The notes: generated from the sequence alone by a model not told the origin. Shown: positions 1 to 9,071, numbered from the stretch's first letter. The stretch: 64,000 nucleotides of DNA from Neorhizobium populisoli (GCF_019430945.1 NZ_JAHYCB010000005.1:558001-622000); one strand, 5' to 3'. Made by a program: numbers and translations.

Positions 1-2
1 CA

Positions 3-1442
3 TTCAAAGACTTCGGTCCTACCGAGACCCTTCTCGACTATCTGCGCCTGAAGCGGCGGCTGACGGGAACCAAGGAAGGCTGTGCCGAGGGCGATTGCGG
101 CGCCTGCACGGTGCTGGTCGGCCGCCTGACGGACCAGGGTCTTCGCTACGAAAGCGTCAATGCCTGCATCCGCTTCATGGGCTCGCTGCACGGCACCCAT
201 GTCGTCACCGTCGAGCATCTGGCCGGCAAGGATGGCGCACTGCATCCCGTACAGCAGGCGATGGTCGACTGTCACGGCTCGCAATGCGGCTTCTGCACGC
301 CCGGCTTCGTCATGTCGCTCTACGGCCTTTGGCTCACCACCGAACGCCCGACCCGGGCCGAGATCGAAAGCGCATTGCAGGGCAATCTCTGTCGCTGCAC
401 AGGCTATGAGCCGATCGTCAAGGCGGCCGAACAGGTCGCCGCCAACCGCCCGAGTTCGCTGTTCGATCCGCTGGAGCGCGACCGCATCCAGATTATGGCG
501 AAACTCTGGGCGATCCAGGCGGAGAACGACACCATCGTGGTCGAGAAAACCGAGACGAACGGGACGGCGCGTTCCATCGTACCCGGCTCGGTCGCGGCAT
601 TCGCCGATATCCTGGCCGAAGAGCCGGATGCGACCATCGTCGCCGGTGCCACCGATGTCGGGCTGTGGGTCACCAAGCAGATGCGGGTGTTGAACCCGGT
701 CATCTTCATCAACCACCTGGGCGAACTGCAAACCGTAGAAACCTCGGAAACCGGCGTCACCATCGGCGCCGGCGTCAGCTATACCCAGGCGCTGCGCACG
801 CTTTCGACCGAAATCCCCGCCTTCGGCCGGCTGATCGACCGTATCGGCGGCCAGCAGGTGCGCAATATGGGCACGATCGGCGGCAATATCGCCAACGGCT
901 CGCCGATCGGCGACACACCTCCGGCGCTGATTGCGCTGGGCAGCGAGCTGACGCTGCGCACCCATGCCGGCCGGCGCACTATTCCGCTGGAAGACTATTT
1001 CATCGCCTATGGCAAGCAGGACCGGCTGGCCGGCGAATTCGTCGAAAGGGTATTCGTGCCGCGCCCGGCCGAAGACAACCACTTCGCCGTCTACAAGATT
1101 TCCAAGCGCCGCGACGAGGATATTTCGGCGCTGTGCGGCGCCTTCTATCTGGCGCTCGACGGCGACGGCAAGGTGGCGATGATCCGCATCGCCTTCGGCG
1201 GCATGGCGGCAACGCCCAAGCGGGCGAAACACGTCGAGGAAGCACTTCTTGGCCAGGTCTGGAACTGGGACCTGGTTTCGGCGACGCGGGACGCATTCGA
1301 CGAGGACTACCAACCGCTGTCGGACTGGCGCGCGACGGCCGAATACCGCAGCCTGACAGCCAAGAACCTCCTCACCCGTTTTTTCCTGGAAACCGCCGGC
1401 CAGAGCCACGAGCTGCGGCGGTTTGAAGTGGAGGAAGCGTGA
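3..1442 (+). CDS. xdhA: Xanthine dehydrogenase small subunit XdhA (5' partial)
   Basis: This is the iron-sulfur/FAD subunit of xanthine dehydrogenase, which passes electrons from the molybdenum subunit to NAD+ during oxidation of hypoxanthine and xanthine to urate in the cytoplasm. The reading frame is open from base 3, and 479 residues are visible; about 10 residues of the N-terminus lie outside the window. The plant-type 2Fe-2S motif (GCAEGDCGACT) is at visible residues 26-36, and the second cluster is shown by QCGFCTPG and LCRCTGYEP. The FAD domain follows, with ATIVAGATDVG and GTIGGNIANGSPIGDTPP, and a CO-dehydrogenase-flavoprotein-like C-terminal part. It is followed by xdhB, but a 265-bp gap carrying a palindromic repeat separates the two, where such subunits are usually nearly adjacent. 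Confidence 0.95.
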   Translation, partial: FKDFGPTETLLDYLRLKRRLTGTKEGCAEGDCGACTVLVGRLTDQGLRYESVNACIRFMGSLHGTHVVTVEHLAGKDGALHPVQQAMVDCHGSQCGFCTPGFVMSLYGLWLTTERPTRAEIESALQGNLCRCTGYEPIVKAAEQVAANRPSSLFDPLERDRIQIMAKLWAIQAENDTIVVEKTETNGTARSIVPGSVAAFADILAEEPDATIVAGATDVGLWVTKQMRVLNPVIFINHLGELQTVETSETGVTIGAGVSYTQALRTLSTEIPAFGRLIDRIGGQQVRNMGTIGGNIANGSPIGDTPPALIALGSELTLRTHAGRRTIPLEDYFIAYGKQDRLAGEFVERVFVPRPAEDNHFAVYKISKRRDEDISALCGAFYLALDGDGKVAMIRIAFGGMAATPKRAKHVEEALLGQVWNWDLVSATRDAFDEDYQPLSDWRATAEYRSLTAKNLLTRFFLETAGQSHELRRFEVEEA

Positions 1443-1513
1443 TGTTGGGGGCGTCATTTCAGAATAATGCAACGGTGAATTGGCACGGGAAGCGGCAAGG
1501 CACCCTCCAAATA

Positions 1514-1651
1514 ATCTCCCCCCTTGAGGGGGAGATGTCACTGAAGGTGACAGAGGGGGATGGCAACGTTCCCGCTAAGTACAAGTTTGCGGATGTGCCC
1601 CGCCATCCCCCCCTCTGCCCTGCCGGGCATCTCCCCCTCAAGGGGGGAGAT
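1514..1651. repeat. Long palindromic intergenic repeat between xdhA and xdhB
   Basis: A perfect 24-bp inverted repeat has its arms at 1514-1537 and 1628-1651. Each arm is itself nearly palindromic (CTCCCCCCTTGAGGGGGAG). A second, inner pair (AGAGGGGGATGGC at 1552-1564 and its complement at about 1602-1616) would extend the hairpin. The pattern matches the palindromic intergenic repeats that are abundant in Rhizobiaceae genomes. It sits inside the xdhAB transcription unit and fills most of the 265-bp gap. Reading frames through it (LEGEM..., LPLKGGD) are typical spurious products of this repeat. Confidence 0.85.
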
Positions 1652-1707
1652 CGGCTTGCGGAGCTCTCCATCCGCCTCAATCACCCTCGCACCGGAGGGA
1701 CCCTCTG

Positions 1708-4044
1708 ATGGACAAATCCACCTTCGAAACCAAACCGATCATCAACGGCCGCATGCATGTCTCGCTGAAACATGATTCAGCACACAAGCATGTCACCGGA
1801 AGTGCCGAATATATCGACGATATCCAGGAACCGATCGGCACGCTGCACGGCGGTCTTGGCCTCTCCGACCGGGCGCATGCCGAAATCGTCTCGATCGACC
1901 TTTCCGCCGTCAAGGCCGCCCCCGGCGTCGTCCATGTCCTGACCGCTGCCGATATCCCCGGCTTTAACGACGTCGCCTCCACCGGCCAGCATGACGAGCC
2001 GCTGCTCGCCACAAACAAGGTGGAATTCCACGGCCAGATCATCTTCGCCGTCATTGCCGAGACCCGCGACCAGGCCCGCAAGGCGGCAAAGCTCGCGAAG
2101 ATCGAATATAACGACCTTCCCCACTGGACCGATATCGACAGCGCCCGCGAAAACGGCGGCAAGCTGGTCGTCGAGCCGATGACGCTGAAGCGCGGCGAGC
2201 CGGAAACGGAAATCGAAAACGCGCCAAAACGCATCCAGAACCACATGTATATCGGCGGCCAGGAGCATTTTTATCTGGAAAGCCATATCGCCATGGCGAT
2301 CCCTGGCGAGGATGACGAGGTCACCATCTGGTCCTCCACCCAGCATCCGAGCGAAGTGCAGCACATGGTGGCGCATGTGCTCGGCTGCGCCAACAACGCC
2401 GTCGAAGTGAAGACCCGGCGCATGGGCGGCGGTTTCGGCGGCAAGGAAACCCAGGGCAACCAGTTCGCGGCACTTGCGGCGGTGGCCGCCAAGAAGCTGA
2501 AACGCGCCGTCAAATTCCGCCCGGACCGTGACGAGGACATGTCCGTCACAGGCAAGCGGCACGATTTCCGCGTCGATTACGACGTCGCCTTCGACGAGGA
2601 AGGCCGCATCCAAGCGGTCGACGCCACCTATGCGGCCCGCTGCGGTTTTTCCGCCGACCTGTCCGGCCCGGTCACCGACCGCGCGCTTTTCCATGCGGAT
2701 TCCAGCTATTTCTATCCGCATGTGCATCTGACCTCGCAGCCGCTGAAGACGCATACGGTCTCAAACACCGCTTTCCGCGGTTTCGGCGGCCCGCAAGGCA
2801 TGCTCGGCAGCGAGCGGATCATCGAGGAAATCGCCTATGCCGTCGGAAAAGACCCGCTCGAAATCCGCAAGCTGAATTTTTATGGCCAGCCGGGCTCCGG
2901 CCGGACGCTGACGCCCTATCATCAGGACGTCGAGGACAACATCATTGCCCGCCTCGTCGAGGAGCTGGAGACCTCGTCCGATTATCAAGCGCGGCGGCAG
3001 GCGATCCTTGAGTTCAATGCAGCGAGCCCGGTCATCCGCAAGGGCATCGCCCTGACGCCCGTAAAATTCGGCATCTCCTTCACCATGACCGCCTACAATC
3101 AGGCCGGCGCGCTGGTGCATATCTATAATGACGGTTCGATCCACCTGAACCATGGTGGCACCGAAATGGGCCAGGGCCTCTATACCAAGGTGGCCCAGGT
3201 CGTGGCCGATACGTTCCAGGTCGATATCGACCGGGTAAAGATCACCGCGACGACGACGGGCAAGGTGCCCAACACCTCCGCCACTGCTGCCTCCTCCGGC
3301 ACCGACCTCAACGGCATGGCCGCTTACGACGCCGCCCGCCAAATCCGCGAACGGCTGATCGACTTCGCCTGCCGGCAATGGAAGGTGAACCGCAGCCAGG
3401 TCGAGTTTCTGCCCAACCGCCTGCGCATCGGCAGCGAGATCGTCCCCTTCGACACCTTCATCCGCGCCGCCTATTACGACCGCGTGCAACTCTCGGCCGC
3501 CGGCTTCTACAAGACGCCAAAGATTCACTGGGACCGTAAGGCGGGCCGCGGAAGGCCGTTCTATTATTTCGCTTACGGCGCCGCCGTCTCGGAAGTCTCG
3601 ATCGACACGCTGACCGGCGAATACATGGTCGACCGCGCCGATATCCTCCACGACGTCGGCAAGTCACTGAACCCGGCAATCGATATCGGCCAGGTGGAAG
3701 GCGCCTTCGTGCAGGGCATGGGCTGGCTGACGACGGAAGAACTCTGGTGGGACGCCAAGGGACGCCTGCGCACCCACGCCCCCTCCACCTACAAGATCCC
3801 GCTCGCCTCCGACCGCCCGAAGATCTTCAACGTCAAGCTCGCCGAATGGGCGGAAAACGCCGAACACACGATCGGCCGCTCCAAGGCCGTCGGTGAACCG
3901 CCCTTCATGCTGGCGATCTCTGTGCTGGAAGCGATTTCCATGGCGGTGGCGAGCGTGGCCGATTATGCGGTCTGCCCGAGGCTCGACGCGCCGGCGACGC
4001 CGGAGCGGGTGCTGATGGCGGTGGAGCGGTTGAAGAGTGAGTAG
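1708..4044 (+). CDS. xdhB: Xanthine dehydrogenase molybdopterin-binding subunit XdhB
   Basis: This is the large, molybdenum-cofactor subunit, which hydroxylates hypoxanthine and xanthine to urate. It has 778 residues, the normal length for a separate bacterial XdhB. Visible family motifs are GGQEHFYLE, the glycine-rich MGGGFGGKET, TAFRGFGGPQG, GTEMGQGLYTK, and near the C-terminus KAVGEPPFML, which contains the catalytic glutamate of the xanthine oxidase family. The ATG at 1708 is preceded by GGAGGGA at a good distance. It pairs with xdhA upstream; the maturation protein gene xdhC lies about 2.9 kb downstream on the same strand, separated by four unrelated genes. Confidence 0.96.
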   Translation: MDKSTFETKPIINGRMHVSLKHDSAHKHVTGSAEYIDDIQEPIGTLHGGLGLSDRAHAEIVSIDLSAVKAAPGVVHVLTAADIPGFNDVASTGQHDEPLLATNKVEFHGQIIFAVIAETRDQARKAAKLAKIEYNDLPHWTDIDSARENGGKLVVEPMTLKRGEPETEIENAPKRIQNHMYIGGQEHFYLESHIAMAIPGEDDEVTIWSSTQHPSEVQHMVAHVLGCANNAVEVKTRRMGGGFGGKETQGNQFAALAAVAAKKLKRAVKFRPDRDEDMSVTGKRHDFRVDYDVAFDEEGRIQAVDATYAARCGFSADLSGPVTDRALFHADSSYFYPHVHLTSQPLKTHTVSNTAFRGFGGPQGMLGSERIIEEIAYAVGKDPLEIRKLNFYGQPGSGRTLTPYHQDVEDNIIARLVEELETSSDYQARRQAILEFNAASPVIRKGIALTPVKFGISFTMTAYNQAGALVHIYNDGSIHLNHGGTEMGQGLYTKVAQVVADTFQVDIDRVKITATTTGKVPNTSATAASSGTDLNGMAAYDAARQIRERLIDFACRQWKVNRSQVEFLPNRLRIGSEIVPFDTFIRAAYYDRVQLSAAGFYKTPKIHWDRKAGRGRPFYYFAYGAAVSEVSIDTLTGEYMVDRADILHDVGKSLNPAIDIGQVEGAFVQGMGWLTTEELWWDAKGRLRTHAPSTYKIPLASDRPKIFNVKLAEWAENAEHTIGRSKAVGEPPFMLAISVLEAISMAVASVADYAVCPRLDAPATPERVLMAVERLKSE

Positions 4045-4061
4045 CGGTCGGCGAAGCCGAA

Positions 4062-4086
4062 GCAATTGATCCAGTGAACCAATTGC
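4062..4086. repeat. Inverted repeat downstream of xdhB
   Basis: GCAATTG (4062-4068) and CAATTGC (4080-4086) form a perfect 7-bp inverted repeat with an 11-base loop, just after the xdhB stop codon. There is no T-run, so it is not a classical intrinsic terminator. It may be an mRNA-end hairpin or a small member of a dispersed repeat family. Confidence 0.4.
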
Positions 4087-4153
4087 AGCTACGAACGCCC
4101 TGAGCCCATACAAAAGACCGGTCGGTCAATAAGACTGAACCTCGGGAACCGTG

Positions 4154-4585
4154 ATGATCTACAAGCGCAACGAACTCGGCTTCATGATCGAGCCGGATTT
4201 TCACGATGGCTATCTGACCGGTATCCGAACGTTCGACAAGACAGTCGAACTGACGATGAAGCACCTGGTCAAAGGCGCCTTCCAGATACTCCTCCTGGAG
4301 GTTGAAGAACTGCAAGCCGATGAATTCAAACTGGGCAACATCGTCATGAATGTCAGGCTAACCAGCGGCACCCGCCCGTCACCGGAAGACTTGAGCATCC
4401 TCCATCCTCACCCGCATCCGGCGGTGCCGAAATATGTGCATGATCAACATGCCGATTTCAGAGAACGACAGATATCCAGAATTGCGCAGCGGGAGGTCAT
4501 CCTGTTTCAAATGTCAGCGAGCTATGGCTGCGACCTTTCCGCCATTTGTAAAAAAGTCGAAATTCAAACGCTCGAAACCCACTGA
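4154..4585 (+). CDS. Hypothetical protein, 143 residues
   Basis: This is a small soluble protein with no transmembrane segment or signal peptide. I do not recognise a family. It reads as mixed alpha/beta (IEPDFHDGYLTGI at the start, then a hydrophobic stretch FQILLLEVEEL), with a histidine-proline-rich segment in the middle (LHPHPHPAVPKY) and two cysteines near the C-terminus (GCDLSAIC). The ATG at 4154 directly follows an in-frame GTG. Its stop lies 9 bases before the acetyltransferase start, so the two may be co-transcribed. Confidence 0.6.
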   Translation: MIYKRNELGFMIEPDFHDGYLTGIRTFDKTVELTMKHLVKGAFQILLLEVEELQADEFKLGNIVMNVRLTSGTRPSPEDLSILHPHPHPAVPKYVHDQHADFRERQISRIAQREVILFQMSASYGCDLSAICKKVEIQTLETH

Positions 4586-4594
4586 CGGTACAAC

Positions 4595-5095
4595 ATGAAT
4601 ATACGCTCCGAAGGCCCCGGCGACGAAGATACAATCTACGAGCTGACACAGGCTGCTTTCGCGCCGATGCCCTATAGCTCAGGTACCGAAGGCCCGATCA
4701 TCCGCGCATTGAGGGCCTCCGGCGATCTCACTCTGTCGCTGGTCGCGGAGGAGGACGGCGTCATCGTCGGCCATATCGCGTTCTCACCCGTCTCTATTGG
4801 CGGCATGTCCGGTAGCTGGTTCGGCCTTGGACCAATTTCCGTCAGAGCGGATCGGCAGAAACAGGGGATCGGCAAGGAGCTTATCCGCGAGGGTCTGACG
4901 CGGCTGAAAGCCATGGGCGCAAAAGGATGTGCCTTGATCGGCAATCCGAATGTCTATCGAAGCTCCGGCTTCGAAGCGGATGGACAGCTTTCCTATGGCG
5001 ATCTCGACCGGAAATATATCCAGCGAATTATATTTTCCGGTTCGACTCCAAAGGGCGAGTTGACCTATTCACCGGCTTTCGACGTCACGCACTGA
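4595..5095 (+). CDS. GNAT family N-acetyltransferase (YhbS-like)
   Basis: This is a 166-residue acetyl-CoA-dependent N-acetyltransferase; the acceptor cannot be read from the sequence. The acetyl-CoA pyrophosphate-binding motif is visible as VRADRQKQGIGKEL at about residues 87-100, preceded by the beta-strand LGPISV and followed by ALIGNPNVYRSSGF, a segment typical of the YhbS-like subgroup. It follows the hypothetical gene at 4154 closely and is convergent with the DMT transporter, whose stop lies only a few bases beyond its own. Confidence 0.85.
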   Translation: MNIRSEGPGDEDTIYELTQAAFAPMPYSSGTEGPIIRALRASGDLTLSLVAEEDGVIVGHIAFSPVSIGGMSGSWFGLGPISVRADRQKQGIGKELIREGLTRLKAMGAKGCALIGNPNVYRSSGFEADGQLSYGDLDRKYIQRIIFSGSTPKGELTYSPAFDVTH

Positions 5096-5098
5096 GCC

Positions 5099-6013
5099 TC
5101 ACGGCACCCCATCCTGATGCGGCAGCGGCACGTTCGCCACCTTCGACCTCTGCCATGGAAACAACCCCAGCACCATCGTGCAACCTAAAATGATCACCGC
5201 CGCGCCGACAAACTGCACCGGCGACAGCGGCTCCTTCAGGATCACCGCGCCGACCAGCACGGCCACCACCGTCACCACGAACTCGACGCTGATCGCCTTG
5301 GTCGCGCCGATCGAGCCAACGAGGGTGAAGTAAAGCACATAGGTCGTGGCACTCATCACGCAGGCGGAGACCAGAAGATAGAGGATATCGATCGCACCAG
5401 GCACGCCCGGGATCGGCACTACGACGAGGAACGGCAGGGCGATCAGGCCTCCGAACAGGAAGGAGCCGGTGGTCACCTCCCAGGAGCCGGCGTGCTTCAA
5501 CTTGTGGCTGGCATAATTGCTGCCGAAGGCCGCGAAGAAGCAGGCGCCGAGAGCCGCCGCACAGCCAAGGATGAATTCACCCGTCACCGGCACCGCCGGA
5601 AAGCCGACCAGCAGCACGATGCCGGCCACGCCGAGCGCGAGCCCCAGCAAGCCGCTCGGCCGCATCTTTTCCAGCCCCCAGACCTGGCTGATGACCATGG
5701 AAAACAGCGGGATGGAGGCAACGATGATCGCCGCCATCGCAGTGCCGATCAGCGGCGTCGCATAGGAAAGGCCAAGCAACTGGCCCGCCACGGTCGTGGC
5801 GCCAACCACGAAGAACGGCCACCATCCGGCGCTGAAATCGAGCCGCCGGCGGGTAATCTTGGCCAGCAGGAACAGCGTGGCGCTAGCGACGAAGGCGCGG
5901 ATCGACACCGCCGCCACCCAGCCGAAAGCGGCCACCACCTTCAGGACGACGAGAAAGGACAATCCCCAGGCAGTGGCGAGGAAAATGTAGATGGCGAGAT
6001 CGCGAGGCTTCAT
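5099..6013 (-). CDS. DMT-superfamily (EamA) transporter
   Basis: This is an inner-membrane drug/metabolite exporter-type protein of 304 residues with about ten hydrophobic segments in two EamA repeats, the first starting AIYIFLATAWGLSFLVV and the second around residues 145-285 (for example VGAVILKEPLSPVQFVGA, the conserved E-P loop before the last helices). The frame stays open upstream to 6685, but the ATG at 6013 (MKPRDLAIY) puts the first membrane helix directly at the N-terminus, so I take that start. The substrate is unknown. Confidence 0.88.
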   Translation of the reverse strand: MKPRDLAIYIFLATAWGLSFLVVLKVVAAFGWVAAVSIRAFVASATLFLLAKITRRRLDFSAGWWPFFVVGATTVAGQLLGLSYATPLIGTAMAAIIVASIPLFSMVISQVWGLEKMRPSGLLGLALGVAGIVLLVGFPAVPVTGEFILGCAAALGACFFAAFGSNYASHKLKHAGSWEVTTGSFLFGGLIALPFLVVVPIPGVPGAIDILYLLVSACVMSATTYVLYFTLVGSIGATKAISVEFVVTVVAVLVGAVILKEPLSPVQFVGAAVIILGCTMVLGLFPWQRSKVANVPLPHQDGVP

Positions 6014-6196
6014 GGATGTCTTCGGTTTCGGATGGGAATGCGCGGATTGGACGTTACAGGTCGAAACATCCTTGGGCAGGCCTATATGCGTCGCGGCTGT
6101 AACGAGCGGCGATGGCGAAAGCAAGCGCATCCGGAGACCGTTGCAACGACCTCTCCGGTTTGGCGTTACAGGCTTTGACCACGGGAGGAGATGATC

Positions 6197-6901
6197 ATGG
6201 ATTTTTCCAGCCTGAAGCCCGCAGCCGAACTCGCCAAGCTCAGACAGCCACCCTTTCCCGGCGAAAGCGCCGATTATGCCAAGGCGCGGCAGGATCTGCT
6301 GAAGGCGGAGATCGAGTTCCGCCGCCAGATGACGAAGCTGACCGAGCAGCGCATGGCGCTGCCGCCCGGTCCGGTCATCGAAAAGGATTACCGCTTCAAG
6401 GACGAAACCGGCGCCGAGCATCGGTTGATCGATCTGTTCGACGGCAAGGATGCACTGGTCATCTATTTCTGGATGTACGGCCCGCAGCGGGAGCGCCCCT
6501 GCCCGATGTGTACCAACTGGCTGGGTTCGGTGAATGGCAATGCCGCCGATATCAAACAGCGCGTCGCGCTGAAAATCATTGGCCGCAGCCCGGTCGATCG
6601 CCAGCTTGCCTTCGCAGCCGAGCGCGGCTGGAAGGATCTCGATTTCGTCCAGACTGTCGGCGACGATTTTGCTCGCGATCTGCATCTGCTCAACGATGAC
6701 GGCAGCGAGAACCCGGTTTTCGGCGTGTTCAAGCAGGACGGCGACAAAGTGCGGCTGTTCTGGGCCGCCGAAATGCCGATGGAGGCGGCCGATCCCGGCC
6801 AGGACCCGCGCACCGCCCCGGATATTGCCTCGCTCTGGTCTATGCTCGACCTGACACCCGAAGGCCGTGGCACCGACTGGTATCCGAAGCTCAGCTACTG
6901 A
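6197..6901 (+). CDS. DUF899 thioredoxin-like family protein
   Basis: This is a cytoplasmic thioredoxin-fold protein of the DUF899 family, about 234 residues. The N-terminal helical part ends in KLTEQRMALPPGPVIEKDY, the usual DUF899 lead-in. The thioredoxin-like core follows: LVIYFWMYGPQRERPCPMC, where CPMC occupies the place of the redox motif, and the C-terminal TDWYPKLSY is characteristic. The GGGAGGAG at 6183-6190 abuts an ATG at 6191, so the ATG at 6197 has the better spacing and is preferred. It is probably a thiol-dependent redox protein; the partner is unknown. Confidence 0.85.
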   Translation: MDFSSLKPAAELAKLRQPPFPGESADYAKARQDLLKAEIEFRRQMTKLTEQRMALPPGPVIEKDYRFKDETGAEHRLIDLFDGKDALVIYFWMYGPQRERPCPMCTNWLGSVNGNAADIKQRVALKIIGRSPVDRQLAFAAERGWKDLDFVQTVGDDFARDLHLLNDDGSENPVFGVFKQDGDKVRLFWAAEMPMEAADPGQDPRTAPDIASLWSMLDLTPEGRGTDWYPKLSY

Positions 6902-6972
6902 GCGGCTTGGTGGCTTGGTGGCTTACGAAGAAGGGCTTGAAAGCCACAGGATTTGGTGTGCAATCTGACGAT

Positions 6973-7809
6973 ATGCACGACCACCTGCCACTTGCCGCCT
7001 TCATCGCCCTCCATCCGCGCGCCATCCTGATCGAGATCAGCCAGGCAAAGGGATCGACGCCGCGTGAAGAAGGCACGTTCATGCTGGTGTCGAACACGGC
7101 CATCTGGGGCACGATCGGCGGCGGACAGTTCGAATATATGGCGATCGACAATGCCCGCGCGATGCTCTCCGGCAGCGGCATGCCGGTGATGGACATCCCG
7201 CTTGGCCCGGAGATCGGCCAATGCTGCGGCGGTCGCACGAAGCTTTCGTTTAGGCCGGTCACATCAAAGGTCGCCGAACGGCTTGAGCGAAAGCTGCGCA
7301 ACGAGCAAGACGAAAGGCCGGCGATCTTCCTGTTCGGTTCCGGCCATGTGGGCCAGGCGCTTGCCAAGGCACTGTCGCCCCTGCCCTTTGCCGTAACCGT
7401 GATCGAAACGCGTTCCGAGGCGCTGGAAGACCTGCCCGATGATGCGGCGAAACACCTGACCGCCATGCCGGAAGCCTTCGTCAAAGCCATCCCGGCCGGC
7501 GGTGCCGCGATCATCCTGACGCATGATCATGCGCTGGATTTCCTGATCGCCAGGGAAACGCTTGCCCGCCAAGACCTCGCCTATGTCGGCATGATCGGTT
7601 CGCTCACCAAGCGTGCGACCTTTTCTCATTGGCTGAAGCGCGAGGGCGGCAATGATGCGATGCTGTCCCGCCTCGTTCTGCCGATCGGCGGCGATACGGT
7701 GAAGGACAAGCGCCCGGCCGTCATCGCGGCGCTGGTCGCCGCCGAGTTGCTGGAGACCTATGCGGCAGCGGAGCAGCAGGCTTCAAAGCGGCAGGTCTCG
7801 AGCCTTTGA
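6973..7809 (+). CDS. xdhC: Xanthine dehydrogenase accessory protein XdhC
   Basis: XdhC binds molybdenum cofactor, promotes its sulfuration and delivers it to XdhB. From the ATG at 6973 the protein has 278 residues. The N-terminal XdhC/CoxI domain shows SQAKGSTPREEGTFM and GTIGGGQFEYMAI, then QCCGGRTKL; the C-terminal Rossmann domain begins IFLFGSGHVGQALAKAL (GxGxxG). An in-frame TTG at 6907 would add 22 residues of low quality and is not favoured. The end overlaps the convergent small gene at 7783-8031 by 27 bases. Confidence 0.94.
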   Translation: MHDHLPLAAFIALHPRAILIEISQAKGSTPREEGTFMLVSNTAIWGTIGGGQFEYMAIDNARAMLSGSGMPVMDIPLGPEIGQCCGGRTKLSFRPVTSKVAERLERKLRNEQDERPAIFLFGSGHVGQALAKALSPLPFAVTVIETRSEALEDLPDDAAKHLTAMPEAFVKAIPAGGAAIILTHDHALDFLIARETLARQDLAYVGMIGSLTKRATFSHWLKREGGNDAMLSRLVLPIGGDTVKDKRPAVIAALVAAELLETYAAAEQQASKRQVSSL

Positions 7810-8031
7810 GCGATGCCGCCCGTTCCAGAAGGCAGCCTCGCGATCGAAGGGAAGGCCTTCGGCAAATCCGACATCGGCATGTAACTCCTCCGGCAAGGCC
7901 GGCGCCCGGCGCGGGCCGCGCCTGACAACCCGCAGAAGGAAACGGCCGAGCGATCGCCAGAAGCCATCCAGTCCGCTGGACTGCAACGGATCGGGTTTCA
8001 GAGACACGGCTTGAGCGTTTGCGGACAGCAT
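7783..8031 (-). CDS. Small basic protein with DUF1127-like motif, divergent from LysR
   Basis: This is an 82-residue protein from the ATG at 8031, which is preceded by GTGGAG at six bases; upstream in-frame ATGs at 8049 and 8058 lack a ribosome site. The centre is basic and amphipathic (FWRSLGRFLLRVVRRGPRR) and is followed by LPEELHADVGFAEG, which resembles the LPxRLLRDIGL core of DUF1127 (YjiS-like) proteins. Such proteins are small cytoplasmic RNA- or phosphate-related factors in alphaproteobacteria, but the match here is partial. It is transcribed away from the LysR gene at 8142, and a comparable gene sits in the same position next to the second LysR gene. Confidence 0.6.
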   Translation of the reverse strand: MLSANAQAVSLKPDPLQSSGLDGFWRSLGRFLLRVVRRGPRRAPALPEELHADVGFAEGLPFDREAAFWNGRHRSKARDLPL

Positions 8032-8080
8032 GATTTGCTCCACATCCATAAATAACATTGCTTGCGTGAGATGATGAATG

Positions 8081-8096
8081 CGCCGGATTGCCGGCG
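8081..8096. promoter_or_regulatory. Inverted repeat in LysR1 / small-gene intergenic region
   Basis: CGCCGG (8081-8086) and CCGGCG (8091-8096) form a perfect 6-bp inverted repeat separated by ATTG, in the 110-bp region between the divergent small gene and the LysR gene. Divergent intergenic palindromes are where LysR proteins normally bind, but no protein has been assigned to it. Confidence 0.35.
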
Positions 8097-8141
8097 ATTT
8101 CCAATTCAATTACGGTAGGCCACGATAAAGAGAGCTTATCG

Positions 8142-9071
8142 ATGAAATTGTCGCGTCGTTTTCCATTGAATGCACTTAGGGTCTTCGAGGTGGTCGCCCG
8201 CCTTGAAAATTTTACCCGCGCGGCGGAAGAGCTGGGCATGACCCAGACAGCCGTCAGCTATCAGATCAAGCTGTTGGAAGATTATCTCGGTGACGCGGTG
8301 TTTCTCCGCAAGCCGCGGGCGCTGCAACTAACGGAAACCGGCCGCAATCTGCTGCCGAAAGTGGCCGAGGCTTTTTCCCTTTTGTCGGAAGCAATGCAGG
8401 AAGCGCGCGGCACGACGGAAGAGACATTGGAAATCTACTCCCCGCCGACCTTTGCATCTCATTGGCTGGCACGGCATATCGGCGAATTTCAGCTTGAACA
8501 TCCGCATATTGCCGTGCGGCTCGTGCGCAGCGATGCCCACGACGGGGAATATCCGCAACCGACCGATGTGGCGATCCGCATTGGGGCAAACCCTTGGGAC
8601 GGCTTGATCTGCCATCCGATATTACGCCTGACCTATGCGCCCATGCTCAATCCGCAACTCGCCGAAAGCGTTGGCGGCATCGCGACGCCCGCCGACCTGA
8701 TGAAGCCGCCATGGATTTCGAACGGCAAGGGCCTTTGGAACGACTGGTTCCAGGCCGCTAGCCTCGATCCGGTCGGCATCAGGCAGATGCAGCTCGACGT
8801 ATATGGGGCGCTGGACCTTGAAGCGAATGCCGCGATCGCCGGCCATGGCGTCGCAATGCTCAGCCCCTTTCTCTTCAAGGCGGAACTGACCTCGGGTCGC
8901 CTCGTGCAGCCTTTCGATCTCGCCCTCAGCGATACCAAGACCTATTGGCTTTGTTACCCACCAGCGCGCAAGAATGCGGGGAAGGTCAAAGCCTTTGCCG
9001 CCTGGATCCAGGCGGCCGTAGCTCGTGAACTGGCACTGGCGCCGGGCCAGCTCGCCCCGCCCTTGGCCTGA
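8142..9071 (+). CDS. LysR-family transcriptional regulator (GcvA-like), copy 1
   Basis: This is a 309-residue LysR-type regulator. The N-terminal winged helix-turn-helix is clear: PLNALRVFEVVARLENFTRAAEELG, followed by TQTAVSYQIKLLE as the recognition helix. The C-terminal periplasmic-binding-like effector domain includes IAVRLVR and DVAIRIG. Its PLNALR start and GMTQTAVSYQI helix place it near GcvA. It is a clear paralogue of the gene at 9432. The ATG at 8142 aligns with the paralogue's start (MKLSRRFPLNALRVFE versus MKMSKQFPLNALRVFE). Its location between xdhC and puuD suggests control of purine catabolism, which is inference. Confidence 0.92.
   Translation: MKLSRRFPLNALRVFEVVARLENFTRAAEELGMTQTAVSYQIKLLEDYLGDAVFLRKPRALQLTETGRNLLPKVAEAFSLLSEAMQEARGTTEETLEIYSPPTFASHWLARHIGEFQLEHPHIAVRLVRSDAHDGEYPQPTDVAIRIGANPWDGLICHPILRLTYAPMLNPQLAESVGGIATPADLMKPPWISNGKGLWNDWFQAASLDPVGIRQMQLDVYGALDLEANAAIAGHGVAMLSPFLFKAELTSGRLVQPFDLALSDTKTYWLCYPPARKNAGKVKAFAAWIQAAVARELALAPGQLAPPLA

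Noticed and set aside
1439..1708. Open frame spanning the gap between xdhA and xdhB (89 residues)
   Set aside because: It is made almost entirely from the palindromic repeat (LEGEM and LPLKGGD stretches), has no family and overlaps no ribosome site.
1777..2754. Long - strand open frame opposite xdhB
   Set aside because: Shadow of the xdhB coding frame, with no motif or start context.
5099..6685. Longer form of the DMT transporter starting near 6685
   Set aside because: The added 224 residues lie opposite the DUF899 gene and its upstream region and do not form membrane segments; the ATG at 6013 begins the first helix.
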